The notes beneath the pieces are model-generated. The model was given only the letters and a program-made list of their open reading frames with translations. It did no database searches and was not told the origin of the DNA. Shown here piece after piece: positions 63,303 to 64,000 of a stretch of DNA of 64,000 bases. Numbering within the stretch: position 1 is the stretch's first letter; each line of letters starts with the position of its first letter. Both the position numbers and the translations under genes were made by a program. The stretch lies in NCBI GenBank assembly GCA_020054865.1, contig JAIHAR010000005.1, positions 20,400 through 84,399 on the forward strand, in the 5' to 3' direction. Origin of the DNA: Deferribacteraceae bacterium. Lineage in GTDB: Bacteria > Chrysiogenota > Deferribacteres > Deferribacterales > Deferrivibrionaceae.

Positions 63303-63494
63303 CTAAAAAAGGTAATAATTTTTCTCTGAATAAAAAGCATTTAGCTCTGTCTTTGCATTTTTTATATCGGTAAGCGTGGTAGCATTGGCAGCCCTAATCC
63401 TTATCTTTGCATACTGAGGTATTGCAATAACAGCCAAAATACCCAATATCGCAATAACAATCAACATTTCAATCAGAGAAAACCCTTTTCGCGT
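63303..63494 (-). CDS. pilA: Short type IV pilin, Geobacter PilA-N type, with a non-AUG start
   Basis: 63 residues read as (M)RKGFSLIEMLIVIAILGILA... with the prepilin peptidase site after G4, the methylated F5 and the Glu at +5 of the mature protein. The 59-residue mature pilin has the first long helix, then only a short tail ELNAFYSEKNYYLF, as in the truncated conductive-pilus subunits of Geobacter; several aromatics (F, Y, Y, Y, F) cluster at the end. The start codon is ACG at 63494, seven bases after AGGAGG; ATT at 63497 is the other option. No ATG is in frame: upstream lies TGA. The N-terminus of the product is otherwise canonical. Confidence 0.72.
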   Translation of the reverse strand, partial: TRKGFSLIEMLIVIAILGILAVIAIPQYAKIRIRAANATTLTDIKNAKTELNAFYSEKNYYLF

Positions 63495-63547
63495 AATAAC
63501 GCCTCCTGCACATCAAATCATACCGCCAAAATAAAATTAAACAAGCA

Positions 63548-63585
63548 AAATCATTTTACCCAGGATTAACAAAATAAAATGATTT
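63548..63585. repeat. Inverted repeat upstream of the pilin gene
   Basis: AAATCATTTTA (63548-63558) and TAAAATGATTT (63575-63585): 11-bp perfect arms, 16-bp spacer, ending 54 bp before the pilin start. It could be an operator or an mRNA hairpin. In the rest of 63495-63780 I see no gene and no convincing promoter. Confidence 0.6.
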
Positions 63586-63780
63586 AAATCAGTAATTTTA
63601 AAGGAGTACAAGAACCCAGAAACCCAAAAATCAAGGATTTGGCATAAAAACATTTAAAACAAATACCTTTACTATTTCTTTATCAAAATATTAAAACCCT
63701 GAACAATAAACAATATACGCAAGCTCATTATAATTTATTTGAGATTTTTATTTTACAGGATGTTATAACTCAGGAGAAAA

Positions 63781-64000
63781 GATAAAAAAAACTCCCCGCG
63801 TGCAACCCTCTTCATAACCGTTCTCCATTCGTTCATCTGAGATATTTCCCCTTCAGGTGAAGTTCACAGAAGAGTCCTGCCAGGAGGGAGGAATCCGCAT
63901 GTCTCGTTTGACGAGCGGAGGGTTATGCCCTCTGCCTTCTGACCGTCAAATTCAGTAATGCTGCAGGTTACATACCGATCCAGCGCTTCATCTGCCGCGC
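63781..64000 (-). other. GC-rich block of different composition at the window edge
   Basis: About 220 bp of near 50 percent GC next to sequence of about 30 percent. Two adjacent hairpins stand out: CTCGT-TTG-ACGAG (63903-63915) and GGAGGG-TTATG-CCCTCT region (63917-63933). On the minus strand a frame is open from the edge (63998) to a TGA at 63864, 44 codons that I cannot assign. It may be the end of a mobile element, an intron or a structured RNA running out of the window. Confidence 0.5.

Noticed and set aside
63495..63540. Sigma-54 promoter for the pilin gene (TGGCGG...TTTGATG)
   Set aside because: The -12 GC is missing and the predicted start point would fall on the ribosome site, leaving no leader.

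Overview
The window is AT-rich, about one third GC, with tightly packed, often overlapping genes. It encodes an anaerobic, motile, arsenate-respiring, hydrogen-oxidising bacterium. The combination of respiratory arsenate reductase, a Tat-exported NiFe hydrogenase, a flagellin with a pseudaminic-acid locus, a Geobacter-type short pilin and predicted selenoproteins fits the Deferribacterota (Deferribacter, Calditerrivibrio, Flexistipes and relatives). This placement is an inference from gene content; no rRNA gene is present.

Layout. 1-3.4 kb: recJ (cut by the window edge) and a bifunctional (p)ppGpp synthetase/hydrolase. 3.4-12.1 kb: a minus-strand flagellin-glycosylation operon, pseB, a four-helix-bundle gene, pseC, pseF, a vapBC toxin-antitoxin pair, pseG, a formyltransferase standing where pseH would be expected, pseI and a Maf-type gene. 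Several 7-8 bp tandem microrepeats are scattered through it. 12.2-14.8 kb: a DUF2292-like small protein and a very large flagellin behind a near-perfect FliA promoter, with a leader that resembles a CsrA target. 14.8-19.6 kb: nicotinate phosphoribosyltransferase, then hydrogenase small subunit, large subunit and cytochrome b.

19.6-36 kb is an arsenic region. A plus-strand operon carries an ArsR-ArsC fusion, ArsC and Acr3. Next come a decayed IS5-like element and an IS/rhodanese chimera. A long minus-strand operon then reads arrA-arrB-arrD, a predicted selenocysteine protein with a heavy-metal-domain-like fold, a periplasmic PhnD-type sensor protein, a histidine kinase and a sigma-54 response regulator. 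A sigma-54 promoter and an upstream dyad precede arrA, so the operon appears to encode its own activator. A CDF exporter, an ArsP-type permease and a small thioredoxin-like protein follow.

36-50 kb: housekeeping genes, a DpnII-type restriction-modification locus (two methyltransferases, endonuclease, one unknown ORF), aconitase, an M3 peptidase, TerC and AmtB. 50-56 kb: a large exported protein of unknown function paired with a second, 52-residue membrane selenoprotein whose SECIS hairpin is a perfect 7-bp stem; then ahcY and an orphan molybdopterin oxidoreductase. 56-63 kb: transporters, groES-groEL under CIRCE, and a GGCT/amidoligase-like gene pair. 63-64 kb: a short type IV pilin with a non-AUG start, a frameshifted pilin partner gene, and a GC-rich unidentified block at the edge.

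Three cross-cutting observations: (1) two TGA-interrupted genes that look like real selenoproteins; (2) at least six genes whose promoter -10 box ends 5-9 nt before the start codon, implying leaderless mRNAs; (3) two iron-sulfur enzymes, hydrogenase small subunit and ArrA, in which an Asp stands at a cluster-ligating Cys position. No tRNA, rRNA or CRISPR array was seen.
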